In this document: positions 42,213 to 50,910 of the stretch, piece by piece
Numbering within the stretch: the first letter of the stretch is position 1
Layout of the letters: every line of letters starts with the position of its first letter
NCBI GenBank assembly: GCA_036351435.1
Contig: JAZBPA010000076.1
Span: 1-62,214, forward strand
From: JAAUQA01 sp036351435
Lineage (GTDB): Bacteria > Pseudomonadota > Gammaproteobacteria > Competibacterales > Competibacteraceae
Direction: 5' to 3'
DNA length: 62,214 nucleotides
Notes under the pieces: model-generated
The model's database searches: none
Seen by the model: the letters and a program-made list of their open reading frames with translations, nothing else
What the model was told of the DNA's origin: nothing
Program-made: the position numbers and the translations under genes

Positions 42213-44215
42213 TGTTGACTAAGCCGTAAAAAATAGGCCAGCGTTTCATCCGCCTCGCGTTTATGGCAATACTGTTCGGCGGTCGCTAAACCCCCTTCAA
42301 CCAGACGATTTTTCAGTGCCTCATCGTCCAAGATTGCCTTAATCCCTGCGACAAACGCGCTGGGCTTTCGGGGTGGAACCAGCAAGGCGTTTTCCCCATT
42401 TCTTGCGTACTCCATAACACCACCCACTTCGGTTAAAACGCACGCAGTCCCACAAGCCATCGCTTCTAAAGCACAGCGACCAAATCCTTGGAAATCGGAA
42501 CCATCTAAAAAAACGTCTGCTTCAGAATACAATGTTGCTAGCCGATTCTGGTCGAATACAATGCCTTCATCTCTATAGGAAAAAGGAATAGTTCTGTACG
42601 AGAGAAAACGGTCACCGAACAGGACGATTTCGACCTCCGGCATGAGTTTTTTCAATTGGCATAGCGCGGCGATAGTTGACGGATAACCACGTCTTGGCGT
42701 TCCGGGTCGGGCCATAGCCAGTACGATTGGCTGGGATCGAGGCACAGAACGGGGATAAAATCGACCCAAATCCATGCCCAACGCAATTTTTGTTGCACTG
42801 AATCCATCCTGCATCAATAAATCATTCAGCCAATCTGACATGACCACGTGATGTTTAATCTGGCCATAAGTCGATTTGACCTGCTCGCGTTTTTTGGCAT
42901 CGCTGTCGGGAAAAAACCAAGGTTCGTAGTCCTGGATAAAATACACGGTGTGCTTCGCCCGATTTTGTTTCGCCACCTCGACAGCCCAGGGTACGGTATT
43001 CCATAGGGTGGCTACGATGATATCGCTGTCGGGGCAATTCTGGACCAGTTCTTGTTCGTTGCAAAAAATAATAGGCCGAGTGAACAACTTGCTCCAAGCA
43101 TAGACGGCCGGATCTTCATATAAAGCGACTATGCGCGCCTCGACACCCAGCAAAATCAACTCGTTAACTAACTGGATTACTGATAATACGCCGCCGGAAA
43201 TGACTAGATGATGCAATAGATAAGTCACTCTCAGCCGATTGGGGCGAGTCAGAATTGTTACGGAAGCAGGGGTGGCGAGCTCGCGCTTTGCTTTGGGCAA
43301 GCGACGTAAGCCTCGCACTACGTTTAACGCCATCAAAAGAAACGCTTTTTCCTGCCAGCCATCAAGCAGTGCCCGAGCGGTTTGCCAAATGACCGGCATG
43401 GGATCCCAGCGGCGTGGCAGGGAAAATAAGGCGCGACTCTCAGCTAACGGATCGGCTTTCTGAAAAGCGCGGAATTGCCGCTTATACTCGCGCGCCCAAC
43501 GAGAATCAAAGAGACGGCGATTACGGCGATAGCGTTCGTCGCTGTCCGAAAAAGTACCTCCGCCCTTATGATAAACATACACATGATCCGCGATGACTGT
43601 ACGGTAACCGCGTGCCGTCAGGCGCATACAGAGGTCTGACTCTTCACAATAGCCGCGTCCGTATATTTCATCGAAAACACCAACCTCTTCCAAAGCAGCC
43701 CGCCTTAACAAGAGACAGAAACCGACTCCGGTAACAATATCAGGCCAGTGTTTAGGGGAATGTTGTTCAAGATATTCATCGACGGCAAAAAAATTGGCCC
43801 CTGGAGGCATTGAAAGGTCTATTTGCGCAGCTGAGTTAGTCAATGGATTAACTGTCGCAATTTTTGGATCGGACTCCATGCATTCGATCAATCTTTCCAG
43901 CCAACAGGGAGTGGCGATAACATCGCTATTGACCAGTACGACATAAGGAGCAGTGCCTAGATAAATTCCGATATTACAGGATTTAAGGAATCCCAAATTA
44001 TTCGGGTTGCGCCGCAAAATAATCTGCGAGTGTAAAGTTTCCTGTTTATTTAAATAATCACTGGTTGTCGAATCACTCGCATCATCAATTATATAAATCG
44101 GATATTGAGCCGCAGGTGTATGTTGGATAAGTGATTCAATGCAATCCTTCACATAGGTTAATCCGTTATGAATCGGCAAAACAATATCGCAAATATTTTT
44201 TTGGGCGGGTTTCAT
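42209..44215 (-). CDS. two-domain glycosyltransferase (GT2 plus GT4)
   Basis: A 668-residue protein with two transferase halves. Residues 1-250 are a GT-A family 2 domain: CDIVLPIHNGLTYVKDCIESLI, IYIIDDASDSTTSDYL, GFLKSCNIGIYLG, VLVNSDVIATPCWLERL (metal-binding Asp) and GVFDEIYGRGYCEESDLCMRL. Residues about 330-668 are a GT-B family 4 domain: LVISGGVLSVIQLVNELILLG, VLAMARPGTPRRGYPSTIAAL and FLDGSDFQGFGRCALEAMACGTACVLTEVGG. Such fusions make two linkages in a surface polysaccharide or act on one chain. It is first of a two-gene unit, with an AT-rich 160-base region upstream. Confidence 0.9.
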   Translation of the reverse strand: MKPAQKNICDIVLPIHNGLTYVKDCIESLIQHTPAAQYPIYIIDDASDSTTSDYLNKQETLHSQIILRRNPNNLGFLKSCNIGIYLGTAPYVVLVNSDVIATPCWLERLIECMESDPKIATVNPLTNSAAQIDLSMPPGANFFAVDEYLEQHSPKHWPDIVTGVGFCLLLRRAALEEVGVFDEIYGRGYCEESDLCMRLTARGYRTVIADHVYVYHKGGGTFSDSDERYRRNRRLFDSRWAREYKRQFRAFQKADPLAESRALFSLPRRWDPMPVIWQTARALLDGWQEKAFLLMALNVVRGLRRLPKAKRELATPASVTILTRPNRLRVTYLLHHLVISGGVLSVIQLVNELILLGVEARIVALYEDPAVYAWSKLFTRPIIFCNEQELVQNCPDSDIIVATLWNTVPWAVEVAKQNRAKHTVYFIQDYEPWFFPDSDAKKREQVKSTYGQIKHHVVMSDWLNDLLMQDGFSATKIALGMDLGRFYPRSVPRSQPIVLAMARPGTPRRGYPSTIAALCQLKKLMPEVEIVLFGDRFLSYRTIPFSYRDEGIVFDQNRLATLYSEADVFLDGSDFQGFGRCALEAMACGTACVLTEVGGVMEYARNGENALLVPPRKPSAFVAGIKAILDDEALKNRLVEGGLATAEQYCHKREADETLAYFLRLSQQ

Positions 44216-44377
44216 GAAATATTTTTTTGGTTTCTGGATAATTGATTGATAAAAAAATACTATAGTTTAGGCTAGAGATAATGCTTGTTCTTGATGAAGG
44301 AAAAGAAATTTGTTATTTTTGATTTGTGCATTTTTTGAAGTTTCTCCCATTAATTTTCTGTCCTCTGAACTGTAATA
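44216..44377. promoter_or_regulatory. AT-rich divergent promoter region
   Basis: These 162 bases between divergent genes (glycosyltransferase left, methyltransferase right) are strikingly AT-rich, with runs such as AAAAAAATACTATAG. They must hold promoters for both directions. TACTATAGT at about 44260-44268 could give -10 elements either way, but no clear -35 is seen. AT-rich DNA beside polysaccharide genes often binds H-NS-like proteins. Confidence 0.45.
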
Positions 44378-44983
44378 ATGAAATTTATTAGTACGCTACA
44401 CGAGCGTTATGTTTTTGGTAGACGGGTTCAAGTCCTGGCCGGTCATTTGGCGGCACTGCTGCCCCAGCAAGCCCGTGTTTTGGATGTGGGTTGTGGAGAT
44501 GGCAATATCGATTGCGTCATAAAACAGTTGCGTCCAGACGTAATGATTGAGGGGATTGATGTTTTGGTTAGGCCAACTACCCGCATCCCTGTGCATCCCT
44601 TCGATGGATACCGCATTCCTTTCAATGACAGCAGCTTTGATGTCGTGATGTTCGTTGACGTGTTGCATCATACCGATGATCCCCAAATTTTGTTAGCCGA
44701 GGCTCAACGGGTTGCCAAGCAAGCCATCGTGCTGAAAGACCATTTGCGTGAAGGGCTGTTGGCCGGTCCGACTTTGCGGCTGATGGATTGGTTCGGCAAC
44801 GCTCACCATGGCGTGGTTTTGCCGTATAACTATTGGCCTGAACAACGCTGGCGTGACAGCTTCTCAGCGCTGGGGATATCGATTGAGCGCTGGATTGCTC
44901 ATGTGGGTCTGTATCCCTGGCCGGCTTCGCTGTTATTTGACCGCCGGTTGCATTACGTTGCCCGTCTAAAGCCCTCCCACTGA
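44378..44983 (+). CDS. class I SAM-dependent methyltransferase
   Basis: A 201-residue cytosolic methyltransferase of the Methyltransf_11 kind. The SAM-binding motif I is RVLDVGCGDGNIDCVI (about residues 34-49), motif II/III region FNDSSFDVVMFVDVLHHTDDP (about 88-108) and ALVLK-type text AKQAIVLKDHLREG follows. The substrate is unknown. Its place beside glycosyltransferase and flippase-like genes suggests a sugar or lipid-linked intermediate. The next gene starts nine bases later. Confidence 0.88.
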   Translation: MKFISTLHERYVFGRRVQVLAGHLAALLPQQARVLDVGCGDGNIDCVIKQLRPDVMIEGIDVLVRPTTRIPVHPFDGYRIPFNDSSFDVVMFVDVLHHTDDPQILLAEAQRVAKQAIVLKDHLREGLLAGPTLRLMDWFGNAHHGVVLPYNYWPEQRWRDSFSALGISIERWIAHVGLYPWPASLLFDRRLHYVARLKPSH

Positions 44984-44992
44984 GCGTGTAGC

Positions 44993-45961
44993 TTGGCTCA
45001 GTTCATCAATGCAGCCCGGCGGCGATGGGTTGTCATCCTAGCGAAAGCCCTCGTTTCGGTCGGCTTGATCGGTTGGATTTTACGTCAGGTCGATTTGCCA
45101 GATTTGGTCAATCAAATGAATCGACTCAAACCGAGCACTCTAGCCGTGGCTCTGAGCGGTGCAGCCATTGTGCTGATGATGCAAGGGCCGATTCTAGCAT
45201 GGCGCTGGGCTCGCATTGCGACTCGACTGCACAGCCCACTGTGCTTTACAAAAGCCACACAGATTACTTTCGTCGGTTTGTTTTTCAATCAGACTTTACC
45301 GACCTCTATTGGCGGGGATGCTGTCCGGGTTTGGCTCGCACACCGGCAGGGGCTGTCACTCCGATATGCTGCGAATAGTGTGCTGCTTGAGCGTTTAAGC
45401 GGTCTGCTAACGTTGGTTGTGATGATGACGGTCGCGTTGCCGTTGATTTGGTCGGATATCGCACATCTGCCGGTACGGTTTTTGTTTGTTGCGGCTTTGC
45501 CGTTAGCTTTATTCGGCATTGTCATGTTGTGGTGGTCTGCGAATCTACGTCGTCGGGCGACATTAAACGCCGTTATTGCGTTAGCTACCGATATGCGACG
45601 GATCTTGAGTGCGCCCGGTTTGACTCTGGAACTGCTGGCGTTGGGTGTACTCAGCAACCTGTTAGTCGTCGGTGGAATTTATGTGTTCGGTGTTGCTGTC
45701 GGTATGTCATTAACGGTCGGCCAGTATCTCGGGCTGATTCCTGCGGTGATCTTATGCACGGTAGTGCCGATATCGATTGCCGGTTGGGGTTTGCGCGAGG
45801 GAGCCATGATTGTGTTGCTGGGCAGTGCCGGAGTCAGTACCGAAATGGGGTTGTTAGTATCGGTTTTATTCGGTCTAGCCTTGATTTTAGCGGCACTACC
45901 TGGTGGGTTGATCTGGCTGATGGAGAAACCACTGACTAAATCCCCTCCAGCTTTGGATTAA
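44993..45961 (+). CDS. flippase-like integral membrane protein (UPF0104/LPG synthase TM type)
   Basis: A 322-residue protein with about eight membrane helices. It matches the lysylphosphatidylglycerol synthase transmembrane family: FVGLFFNQTLPTSIGGDAVRVWLAHRQGLSLRYA near residues 87-120, VLLERLSGLLTLVVMM, and PISIAGWGLREGAMIVLLG near 260. Family members are often found with glycosyltransferases and may move lipid-linked precursors across the membrane, though this is not shown for most. The start is a TTG at 44993, nine bases after the methyltransferase stop. Confidence 0.85.
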   Translation: MAQFINAARRRWVVILAKALVSVGLIGWILRQVDLPDLVNQMNRLKPSTLAVALSGAAIVLMMQGPILAWRWARIATRLHSPLCFTKATQITFVGLFFNQTLPTSIGGDAVRVWLAHRQGLSLRYAANSVLLERLSGLLTLVVMMTVALPLIWSDIAHLPVRFLFVAALPLALFGIVMLWWSANLRRRATLNAVIALATDMRRILSAPGLTLELLALGVLSNLLVVGGIYVFGVAVGMSLTVGQYLGLIPAVILCTVVPISIAGWGLREGAMIVLLGSAGVSTEMGLLVSVLFGLALILAALPGGLIWLMEKPLTKSPPALD

Positions 45962-46013
45962 TCGGTACAAGCAACGCGGGTTACTGAACTACAGTCCAAT
46001 AGCGTGTTGCGAC

Positions 46014-46041
46014 GCAATATTAGTTGTGTTATTAATATTGC
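46014..46041. promoter_or_regulatory. inverted repeat upstream of pccB
   Basis: GCAATATTA (46014-46022) and TAATATTGC (46033-46041) form a perfect nine-base inverted repeat with a ten-base centre. A second small palindrome TTGCAATGCAA overlaps its right end (46038-46048). The region is 160 bases before the pccB ATG, a good place for a regulator of propionate or branched-chain metabolism. The regulator is unknown. Confidence 0.5.
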
Positions 46042-46203
46042 AATGCAACAATTTGTCGGCTAGTCGCCCAATCTTGACGTGTCACGGATGTGATTGGTTG
46101 CCCTTCCCTGAAGTGGTTCCATAAACGCTAAACGCCGTTGATCGCGAAGCAGCACTTACCCACTTAGCAATCAGCCGTCGTGGCTGGTTGAGGAAAATCC
46201 TGC

Positions 46204-47736
46204 ATGCATGACATTATCGAAGAATTGGATAAGAAACGCCGTGCTGCCCATTTAGGTGGCGGTCAAAAACGGATTGATACGCAACATAAACGCGGCAAAC
46301 TAACTGCCCGTGAACGTATTGAGGTATTGCTTGATCCCGGCACATTCGAGGAATGGGATATGTTCGTCGAGCACCGCTGTACTGATTTTGGTATGGCGGA
46401 CAAAAAAGTGCCGGGTGATGGCGTTGTTACAGGATACGGTACGATTAACGGGCGGATTGTCTTCGTGTACAGCCAGGATTTCACAGTTTTTGGTGGTTCC
46501 TTGTCGGAGGCGCATGCTGAAAAGATCTGCAAGGTAATGGATCACGCCATAAAGGTCGGGGCGCCGGTAATCGGTCTCAATGATTCCGGCGGAGCGCGGA
46601 TTCAGGAAGGGGTTGCTTCGTTGGCGGGTTATGCCGACGTATTTCAACGCAATGTGATGGCCTCAGGAGTGATCCCGCAAATTTCCGTGATCATGGGGCC
46701 CTGCGCGGGCGGCGCGGTATATTCTCCGGCGATTACCGATTTCATTTTCATGGTTAAGGATACCTCGTATATGTTCGTCACCGGTCCTGAAGTGGTTAAG
46801 ACCGTGACCCACGAGGATGTGACCCAGGAACAGCTGGGCGGTGCGATGACGCACTCCATCACCTCCGGGGTGGCTGATTGGGCCTTCGACAATGATATGC
46901 AGGCATTGATGGCGGTGCGGCGATTCATGAATTTCCTGCCGGCCAATAACCGTGAACAATCTCCCATTCGACCGACTCCGGATCCTGCTGAGCGTACCGA
47001 ACCATCGTTAGATACCCTGGTGCCGACTAATCCGAATCAGCCTTACGACATTAAGGAATTGTTGTTTAAGGTGCTGGATGATCATGAATTCGTCGAGCTG
47101 AAGCCGGATTACGCCAAAAACATCATCATCGGCGTCGGTCGCATGGAAGGCTCCACGGTAGGGATCGTCGCCAATCAGCCGCTGGTGCTGGCCGGTTGTT
47201 TGGATATTAAATCGTCGTTGAAAGCAGCCCGGTTCGTCCGGTTTTGCGATGCGTTCAATATTCCCATCATCACTTTTGTCGATGTGCCCGGTTTCATGCC
47301 CGGTACCGATCAAGAATATAATGGCATCATCAAGCACGGCGCTAAGTTGTTGTACGCTTATGCTGAAGCTACCGTACCTAAAGTCACTGTGATCACCCGT
47401 AAGGCGTATGGCGGTGCTTACGACGTGATGAGTTCCAAACACCTGCGGGGTGATGCCAACTTTGCTTGGCCTACCGCCGAAATCGCGGTGATGGGTTCCA
47501 AGGGGGCGGTAGAAATCATTTTCCGCCAAGAGATCCGCGACGCCGAGCTGATTGGCGAACATACCGAAGTGTATCGCACCAAGTTTTCCAATCCGTTCAT
47601 TGCGGGTAGCCGGGGTTTCATTGATGACGTCATTATGCCGCGCGACACCCGCACCCGAATTTGTCGCTCTCTGAATATGCTCAGAAATAAACAGCTGGAA
47701 AACCCGTGGCGTAAACACGGCAATATCCCTCTATAA
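46204..47736 (+). CDS. pccB: propionyl-CoA carboxylase beta subunit
   Basis: A 510-residue carboxyltransferase subunit, the usual length for PccB. It transfers CO2 from biotin on the alpha subunit to propionyl-CoA, giving methylmalonyl-CoA. Landmarks are RGKLTARERIEVLLDPGTFEE, GLNDSGGARIQEGVASLAGY (acyl-CoA oxyanion site), IMGPCAGGAVYSPAITDF, and in the second half FVDVPGFMPGTDQEYNGIIKHGAKLLYAY with KAYGGAYDVMSSKHLRGD. Acetyl-CoA use cannot be excluded from sequence, but residues and the gene pair are like propionyl enzymes. The alpha subunit starts 11 bases later. Confidence 0.93.
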   Translation: MHDIIEELDKKRRAAHLGGGQKRIDTQHKRGKLTARERIEVLLDPGTFEEWDMFVEHRCTDFGMADKKVPGDGVVTGYGTINGRIVFVYSQDFTVFGGSLSEAHAEKICKVMDHAIKVGAPVIGLNDSGGARIQEGVASLAGYADVFQRNVMASGVIPQISVIMGPCAGGAVYSPAITDFIFMVKDTSYMFVTGPEVVKTVTHEDVTQEQLGGAMTHSITSGVADWAFDNDMQALMAVRRFMNFLPANNREQSPIRPTPDPAERTEPSLDTLVPTNPNQPYDIKELLFKVLDDHEFVELKPDYAKNIIIGVGRMEGSTVGIVANQPLVLAGCLDIKSSLKAARFVRFCDAFNIPIITFVDVPGFMPGTDQEYNGIIKHGAKLLYAYAEATVPKVTVITRKAYGGAYDVMSSKHLRGDANFAWPTAEIAVMGSKGAVEIIFRQEIRDAELIGEHTEVYRTKFSNPFIAGSRGFIDDVIMPRDTRTRICRSLNMLRNKQLENPWRKHGNIPL

Positions 47737-47747
47737 GGTCCATCGCC

Positions 47748-49733
47748 ATGTTTAACAAGATTCTGATCGCCAACCGGGGCGAGATCGCCTGCCGGGTGAT
47801 TAAAACCGCTCGCAAAATGGGCATCCTCACGGTGGCTGTTTACTCCGAGGCGGATAAGAGTGCATTACACGTAGAACTGGCTGATGAAGCCGTTTTAATT
47901 GGTCCGCCCCCCTCGACACAGAGTTATCTGGTCAGCGAGCGTATTGTGCAAGCCTGCAAAGATACCGGGGCCGACGCTGTCCATCCGGGTTATGGATTTT
48001 TGTCCGAGAATGCTGCTTTTGCCGAATTGCTGGCGTTGGAAGGTATTAACTTCATCGGGCCAAAGACCCACGCCATCCAGATGATGGGCGATAAAATCAC
48101 CTCCAAAAAACTGGCTATGGAAGCCGGCGTCAATACCATTCCGGGACATACTGAGGTGATCGAAAACACCGATCATGCAGTACATATAGCCCGCGATGTC
48201 GGTTATCCGGTCATGCTCAAAGCGAGTGCGGGTGGTGGTGGCAAGGGGATGCGCATTGCTTGGAACGATGATGAATGCCGAGATGGCTTCGAACGCGCCA
48301 CTAACGAGGCCCGCTCCAGCTTTGGCGATGACCGGGTGTTCATCGAGAAATTTATCGAGCAACCGCGGCATATCGAAATCCAGATCATCGCCGATAGTCA
48401 TGGCAATGTGGTTTACCTGGGTGAGCGGGAATGCTCGACCCAACGCCGTAACCAAAAAGTGCTCGAAGAATGCCCCTCGCCGTTTCTAGATACGGTGACT
48501 CGCCGGACGATGGGCGAACAAGCAGTGACCTTAGCCAAGGCGGTAGATTACCAGTCGGCTGGCACTGTGGAATTCATCGTCGATGCACAGCGCAATTTCT
48601 ATTTTTTGGAGATGAACACTCGTCTTCAGGTAGAACATCCGGTCACGGAGCTGGTCACAGGTACCGATTTGGTCGAATTGATGATTCGGGTTGCTGATGG
48701 CGAACAACTGCCTTTGACTCAAGCCGACGTCAAGCTCAAGGGTTGGGCTATCGAAGCGCGGGTCTATGCTGAAGATCCGTTCCGCAACTTTCTGCCGTCC
48801 ACAGGTCGCTTAGCGCGTTTCATGCCCCCAGCCGAGAGCGAACTGGTGCGTGTAGACACCGGAGTTTGTGAAGGCGGGGAAGTATCGATGTATTACGACC
48901 CGATGATCGCCAAGGTCATTACCTATGGTGCTAGCCGAGACCAAGCCATTGCGCATATGCGCACCGCTTTGGATGCGTTTTATATTCGCGGAGTTTCCCA
49001 CAACATCGGTTTCCTGACCGCGCTAATGAAACACCCCCGTTTTGTGGAAGGGCGGCTCAGTACCAATTTTATCGCCGAGGAATATCCCAAGGGCTTTAGC
49101 GCTGCCGATATCCCCCATGACGATCCGGCGTTACTGGTTACAGTGTCGGCGGCTATTCATCGTAGCTACATGGACCGGGCGGCCCGTATCAGTGGGCAGA
49201 TGCGTGGTTTGGAACGGCGCGTGGAGGACGAATGGGTGGTGTTCATGAATGGTGAATACCACCCCGTTGTGGCCCATCCGGTGCCGGGGGGGCATGATGT
49301 AGTTTACAAGGATGAAGTATTTGCTGTTCGCAGCGACTGGCGATTCGGTCAATCCTTGTTTCGTGGCACCTTGAATGGTGCCGATGTGTGCGTTCAGGTA
49401 GAACGTCGCTATCTGGAGTACCGCTTATTTCATAGCGGCTCTCAAGTCGATGTGCTGATGCTGACCCCGCGGATGGGAGAACTACACAAGCTCATGCCGG
49501 TAAAAGCGCCACCCGACTTATCGCGCTATCTTATCTCGCCCATGCCGGGCTTATTAACCGAAGTGGCCGTCACGCCGGGGGAAGAGATCAGAGCCGGTGA
49601 AACACTGGCAGTGATTGAAGCTATGAAAATGGAGAATGTGTTATACGCGGAGCGCGACGGAGTAATCGCTAAGGTAATGGCCAAAGTTGGCGACAGCCTA
49701 ACCGTGGATCAACCGATCATTGAGTTCGAGTGA
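47748..49733 (+). CDS. pccA: propionyl-CoA carboxylase alpha subunit
   Basis: A 661-residue subunit with biotin carboxylase, a linker BT domain and a biotin carrier domain. The N-terminal carboxylase shows KILIANRGEIACRVIKTARKMG, LKASAGGGGKGMRIAW (ATP loop), ECSTQRRNQKVLEE and EMNTRLQVEHPVTELVTG. The carrier domain at the C-terminus has ISPMPGLLTEVAVTPGEEI and the biotinylation site EAMKMEN (Lys near residue 627). Length fits PccA (about 660-670) rather than AccC (about 450). It forms an operon with pccB. Confidence 0.94.
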   Translation: MFNKILIANRGEIACRVIKTARKMGILTVAVYSEADKSALHVELADEAVLIGPPPSTQSYLVSERIVQACKDTGADAVHPGYGFLSENAAFAELLALEGINFIGPKTHAIQMMGDKITSKKLAMEAGVNTIPGHTEVIENTDHAVHIARDVGYPVMLKASAGGGGKGMRIAWNDDECRDGFERATNEARSSFGDDRVFIEKFIEQPRHIEIQIIADSHGNVVYLGERECSTQRRNQKVLEECPSPFLDTVTRRTMGEQAVTLAKAVDYQSAGTVEFIVDAQRNFYFLEMNTRLQVEHPVTELVTGTDLVELMIRVADGEQLPLTQADVKLKGWAIEARVYAEDPFRNFLPSTGRLARFMPPAESELVRVDTGVCEGGEVSMYYDPMIAKVITYGASRDQAIAHMRTALDAFYIRGVSHNIGFLTALMKHPRFVEGRLSTNFIAEEYPKGFSAADIPHDDPALLVTVSAAIHRSYMDRAARISGQMRGLERRVEDEWVVFMNGEYHPVVAHPVPGGHDVVYKDEVFAVRSDWRFGQSLFRGTLNGADVCVQVERRYLEYRLFHSGSQVDVLMLTPRMGELHKLMPVKAPPDLSRYLISPMPGLLTEVAVTPGEEIRAGETLAVIEAMKMENVLYAERDGVIAKVMAKVGDSLTVDQPIIEFE

Positions 49734-49780
49734 AGACCAGACGCCTTTTAGCCTGTTGAAATGATGCGCGTTGCGAGTAT

Positions 49781-49866
49781 CGCTTGAGCGATCAATGGCT
49801 GGATATCGGAGGGCAATCCCTTGCCCAGTATGATCTGAGATGGATTGCCCTCCAATCGCTTGAGCG
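49781..49866. terminator. long inverted repeat between convergent genes
   Basis: GGAGGGCAATCC (49808-49819) and GGATTGCCCTCC (49842-49853) are a perfect twelve-base inverted repeat with a 22-base loop. On both outer sides is CGCTTGAGCG (49781-49790 and 49857-49866), itself nearly palindromic. It lies between pccA and a minus-strand gene, so it may end transcription both ways, though T-tracts are absent. It could also be a dispersed palindromic element. Confidence 0.5.
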
Positions 49867-49874
49867 TGAAACGT

Positions 49875-50711
49875 TTAACAGCCGCCCTCTAATTTGACCT
49901 CTGTCCACGCACGGTCGCCCAAGCGTTCGACGCTTAAGATTTTCTTGCCCTTGAAAGTTCCTGCCGTCGTCATGTCTGGACAGTCGTGACTCCATTGATT
50001 GTTATTCAGGAATTCACAACGAACATGGTAGACCTTCTTGTTGTCCCAGCAACCCTTGTCATGAGCACGGGCCTCAACCCATCCCAATTCCCCAGAAGGA
50101 CTTTTGCCACCCTGACCTGATTGCGGCGACCAGACCGTGCCCCACACATCGAGATAGTGCGTGCTGGACGGCTTGTCTATGTAGAACACTTCTGCGGCAT
50201 CCGGGATTTGGCTCAGACCGGTGGTCGCTGCTACTGTATAGGCACCGATGCCAACTACAACTGCGGGACACGCCAAACCAGCAGTAGCAACGGTACAACC
50301 AACACCAGCGGCGGCTGCGGTTGCTGTCCCAATCAGGCTGGCGGCAATCCCACCGCCTATCTTCACGAAATCGGACGCTACCTTGCCATCAACCACTGAG
50401 AGGATGACGGTAAGCTCTTTATTTGCATTCGCGCCTCTTGTACACCGTCCTTGGCCGGTAGGCCATTGATCGACTTGCACAGGCGTTTTGCCTGCTTTCG
50501 CCCCGGTAATGAACTTCGTTTTGATTTCTCCATCGACCACTTCCTCTACTTTAATGGCTCCGATGTCATCAGGATTATACCATCGGGCTTTCAAAACGAA
50601 GCCAGCTTTGTTCCAGACACATTGTGCGGCACTCACCGTCTCAAGCGAGGCACCGAGCAAGAGCCCTACTAGGGAGACATGCAAGAGATAAAACTTCGAG
50701 TTCCAAAGCAT
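49875..50711 (-). CDS. exported cysteine-rich protein with glycine/alanine-rich core
   Basis: A 278-residue protein from the ATG at 50711, which gives a signal peptide (FYLLHVSLVGLLLGASLETVSA, cleavage near AAQC). A longer frame to 50756 has no signal-like start. The mature protein has about ten cysteines, suggesting disulfides in the periplasm or outside. Residues about 115-165 are a hydrophobic Gly/Ala-rich stretch (GGGIAASLIGTATAAAAGVG and GIGAYTVAATTGL) like a glycine zipper that could insert in a membrane. The C-terminal part has VYHVRCEFLNNNQWSHDC. I do not recognise the family. It stands alone on the minus strand. Confidence 0.7.
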   Translation of the reverse strand: MLWNSKFYLLHVSLVGLLLGASLETVSAAQCVWNKAGFVLKARWYNPDDIGAIKVEEVVDGEIKTKFITGAKAGKTPVQVDQWPTGQGRCTRGANANKELTVILSVVDGKVASDFVKIGGGIAASLIGTATAAAAGVGCTVATAGLACPAVVVGIGAYTVAATTGLSQIPDAAEVFYIDKPSSTHYLDVWGTVWSPQSGQGGKSPSGELGWVEARAHDKGCWDNKKVYHVRCEFLNNNQWSHDCPDMTTAGTFKGKKILSVERLGDRAWTEVKLEGGC

Positions 50712-50910
50712 TATTAAGGGTTCTCCGTACAAAAGGTTTGGGGTGGGAGCTTGCAAGGCGATGACGCCATGAAGCGTTTGACTCAGCAGCCGGAAGGATA
50801 TTAGCGTGTTAGTTGAGATTTAGATATGGTAATGCGCTTTTTCGATCTCAAGTAAGAACAGACGATTTGTACGCATACAAACCCTTTTTAGCCGTTACAA
50901 CTATCCCACC

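Noticed and set aside
47008..47718. Open frame of 236 codons antisense to pccB
   Set aside because: No recognisable domain, and pccB on the other strand is complete and conserved.
50866..50881. TTTGTA-CGCA-TACAAA hairpin followed by CCCTTTTT as a plus-strand terminator
   Set aside because: The stem is AT-rich and short and no plus-strand gene precedes it; it lies just beyond the minus-strand mltD stop in the wrong orientation for that gene.
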